Assembly: GCA_028282885.1 (NCBI GenBank)
Contig: JANQGX010000008.1
Span: 28,472-92,471, forward strand
Direction of reading: 5' to 3'
DNA length: 64,000 bases
DNA from: SAR324 cluster bacterium
GTDB taxonomy: Bacteria > SAR324 > XYD2-FULL-50-16
Shown: piece after piece, positions 62,339-64,000 of the stretch
Numbering within the stretch: position 1 is the stretch's first letter
Layout of the letters: each line of letters opens with the position of its first letter
The notes under the pieces: generated by a model
Database searches by the model: none
What the model was told of the DNA's origin: nothing
Seen by the model: only the letters and a program-made list of their open reading frames with translations
Made by a program: the position numbers and the translations under genes

Positions 62339-63544
62339 TTAATCCTGTGGCGATACCGGATCTTTGATCGGACTGACCACCACGAATCTGCTATTGGCTG
62401 CATCCACTTTCACGACCAGGGACGAGAAATACCCCACATGGCGATCCGGAGTAAAACTGATTTTGGGGCAGATTCCCCCGACATCAAGATCCTTCACCTG
62501 TTCCAGCCCGCGAATAAAGGATTCAGGAGTCAGATCCGGTCCTGCCAGTCTCAGCCCTTCCACCATGGTCGCGAAATAGGTCCAGGAGCCGAAAAACAGG
62601 GGTGCCGGAAAAGGTGATTTGGCAACCTTTTCCAATACGCCATATTTTTGAAGAATCGCTTTTGTTTTTTCGGGAGTATCTTCCCAGGGAACGTAAGGCG
62701 TTACAGCCATATACCCGTCAGCAAGGTTTTTTAACATCGGGAATATCAGCCGATAAGCCGTAGTGTTAGGCCCGATAACGCTCACATCCCACTTCATCTG
62801 AGCCTTGGACTTGAGAATGGCTCCTGTTTGCGGGAGATAGGTCCAGGCAATGATCCAATCGACATTAGCGTTTTTCATGATCCTCATTTGCGGGGAGAGA
62901 TCAACCGTACCAATCTTATAAGGTGCCTCGGCTAAGATCTTGACACCCAAGTGTTTGGCGGCTGCTTTTGCTCCATTGAAGCCATCACGACCGTAATCAT
63001 CATCCTGGTAAATGACACCTATTTTTGCTTTGGTATTGTTCTCGCGAACAATGAATTCCAGCGCTCTTGCCCCCATATTGTACTGGGTGGCAAAAGGGAC
63101 AAATACCCATTTGTTCCCGGGATTATAAAATCTCCTGTTGGCTCCATGCGGCATCATCACCACATCATTTTCCTCACTGAGGGGGATGATGGCACTGGAT
63201 CCGGCACTGCCCAGGTTGAATCCGATGGCAAATACCTCATCCTTGTAAATTACCTTTCTTGCCGCGGCCATTGTGGTATTGGGCATAATACCGTTGTCTT
63301 CTATTATCAGTTTGATTTTCCTGCCATGGATTCCACCCTGGTCATTGATATAATTGATATAGGTTTTGGCACCAAGAGCCAGAGCAGGACCTGCATATTT
63401 GCCCGGACCCGAAAAGTCCACCAGGCAGGCCAGTTTAATCTCCGAGTCGGTCACACCTCTTATCTCACCGGCCTGTGCTGTGGGAATTAACAGACAGCTT
63501 AACCACATTAACACCAGAATTTTAAACAGGGTTTTTGCCTTCAT
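62339..63544 (-). CDS. ABC transporter substrate-binding protein, branched-chain amino acid (LivK) type
   Basis: 401 residues. A signal peptide (residues 1-25) leads to GVTDSEIKLACLVDFSGPGK, then NDQGGIHGRKIKLIIEDNG and GVIYQDDDYGRDGFNGAKAAAKHLGVK, all LivK signatures. AGGAGAAA precedes the ATG. No permease or ATPase lies beside it in the window. It differs from the protein at 13896, so the two may bind different carboxylates or amino acids. Confidence 0.9.
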   Translation of the reverse strand: MKAKTLFKILVLMWLSCLLIPTAQAGEIRGVTDSEIKLACLVDFSGPGKYAGPALALGAKTYINYINDQGGIHGRKIKLIIEDNGIMPNTTMAAARKVIYKDEVFAIGFNLGSAGSSAIIPLSEENDVVMMPHGANRRFYNPGNKWVFVPFATQYNMGARALEFIVRENNTKAKIGVIYQDDDYGRDGFNGAKAAAKHLGVKILAEAPYKIGTVDLSPQMRIMKNANVDWIIAWTYLPQTGAILKSKAQMKWDVSVIGPNTTAYRLIFPMLKNLADGYMAVTPYVPWEDTPEKTKAILQKYGVLEKVAKSPFPAPLFFGSWTYFATMVEGLRLAGPDLTPESFIRGLEQVKDLDVGGICPKISFTPDRHVGYFSSLVVKVDAANSRFVVVSPIKDPVSPQD

Positions 63545-63994
63545 ATGATTTCTCCTTTTTTTTCTCCGTTTTAGATTTTCAACAGCCCGTGGTTATAAAA
63601 CTGGTCCGTTAAACGATGGATCAAAAAAACAAAAAATGTCGGTCCGAACTCCGGTTGGACATGACATCGGCTGGAAAACAGACAGCGGTTTCTCTGTTCA
63701 CAACCAAAAACACTGTCGATTAATAGGTAAAACCGTATAAATAGAGGTTAAGGAAATTGATGCTGTTCATTGAGTGAGGCAAGTCGTCAACTTCGATGCT
63801 TGCGTATTTATCTACACAAAGGTCCGACAAAACAAGCTGCACAGCATCCAGGTTTATTAGAAATCGGAATCCCGGAACAACAAATCTCTTCTCCCAATTG
63901 GCTTAGTACATGATGGCATAAATACGATGACGTATTAAAGGTTGCATTTTGTTTTTTTATCCGGCATGATCCTTCTTAACCAAGGGAGGTTATC
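63545..63994. other. Intergenic region before the edge gene
   Basis: 450 bp without a supported gene between the binding-protein start and the ATG at 63995. An AGGGAGG (63983-63989) serves as ribosome binding site for that ATG. The inverted repeat at 63962-64000 is described separately. It should also hold the promoter of the minus-strand binding protein. Confidence 0.35.
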
Positions 63995-64000
63995 ATGCCG
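63962..64000 (+). promoter_or_regulatory. Inverted repeat enclosing a ribosome binding site and start codon
   Basis: CGGCATGAT (63962-63970) and ATCATGCCG (63992-64000) are a perfect 9-bp inverted repeat. The loop holds CCTT...AAGG and the ribosome binding site AGGGAGG, and the right arm includes ATG 63995. Folded RNA would occlude translation start of the gene that continues past the window, so this is a candidate translational switch. Confidence 0.5.

Noticed and set aside
62178..62342. A 54-codon plus-strand frame encoding a hydrophobic peptide before the convergent binding-protein gene
   Set aside because: No ribosome binding site and its end overlaps the stop of the opposite gene; hydrophobicity alone is not enough.
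1..64000. CRISPR array, phage or transposon genes
   Set aside because: No regularly spaced repeats, cas genes, transposases or phage structural genes are visible.

Overview
The window looks like one chromosomal stretch of a Gram-negative, metabolically versatile and probably anaerobic or microaerobic bacterium. A member of the Desulfobacterota / deltaproteobacterial grade is my best guess (inference only; no rRNA or other phylogenetic marker is present). Pointers are an indolepyruvate:ferredoxin oxidoreductase next to an ADP-forming acyl-CoA synthetase, several ferredoxin-type proteins, a diheme c-type lipoprotein, a hemerythrin protein, many acyl-CoA enzymes, outer-membrane barrels and LivK-type binding proteins. 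I see no CRISPR array, transposase, integrase or phage gene. The only RNA gene I can support is a tRNA-Ser(CGA).

Region 1 (1-15.1 kb): a co-directional acyl-CoA catabolic cluster. A redox front end (carotenoid-desaturase-like flavoprotein, HpaB/AbfD-superfamily flavoprotein, SDR dehydrogenase, 2x[4Fe-4S] ferredoxin, nitronate-monooxygenase-like protein) is followed by two adjacent acyl-CoA dehydrogenases, an acyl-CoA ligase, a thiolase-fold protein without the nucleophilic cysteine, a DUF35 protein, a MaoC hydratase and a second ligase. The last block resembles the side-chain cleavage machinery of actinobacterial steroid catabolism (paired dehydrogenases, MaoC/DUF35 hydratase, Ltp2-type aldolase). 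A strong terminator closes it, and a LivK-type binding protein converges on it from the other strand.

Region 2 (15.4-20.1 kb): tRNA-Ser, an SRPBCC protein, a methyltransferase, a cysteine-rich ferredoxin protein, a putative outer-membrane barrel and a LysE exporter.

Region 3 (20.2-34.1 kb): a carbohydrate-related locus. A GntR/UTRA regulator sits behind two tandem palindromic operator candidates and heads a ketose 3-epimerase, split dihydroxyacetone-kinase-type subunits DhaL and DhaK, and a LacD-type aldolase, then a terminator. A second unit holds a YnjBCD-like ABC importer, a variant nucleoside hydrolase, a fucose/arabinose-isomerase-like protein, a variant ureohydrolase, a GNAT acetyltransferase and a DUF4386-like membrane protein. 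Together they suggest import and breakdown of an unidentified sugar conjugate.

Region 4 (34.4-42.6 kb): a 2-oxoacid fermentation module (aminotransferase; fused indolepyruvate:ferredoxin oxidoreductase; fused ADP-forming acyl-CoA synthetase) that could turn amino acids into acids with ATP and reduced ferredoxin, then a cation/proton antiporter.

Region 5 (42.6-50.8 kb): an AT-rich stretch with a 17-codon ORF behind a strong ribosome binding site and a protein with a tandemly duplicated domain, then a metal-chelate ABC importer interleaved with a diheme lipoprotein and a methyltransferase, then a TerB/hemerythrin/receiver-like fusion.

Region 6 (51-64 kb): DUF2461, a surface-antigen barrel, another desaturase-like flavoprotein, the nadA-nadB-nadC operon for NAD synthesis, small envelope proteins, a TerB-like protein, a possibly frameshifted STAS-like gene, a second orphan LivK-type binding protein and, at the edge, an inverted repeat enclosing the start of the next gene.
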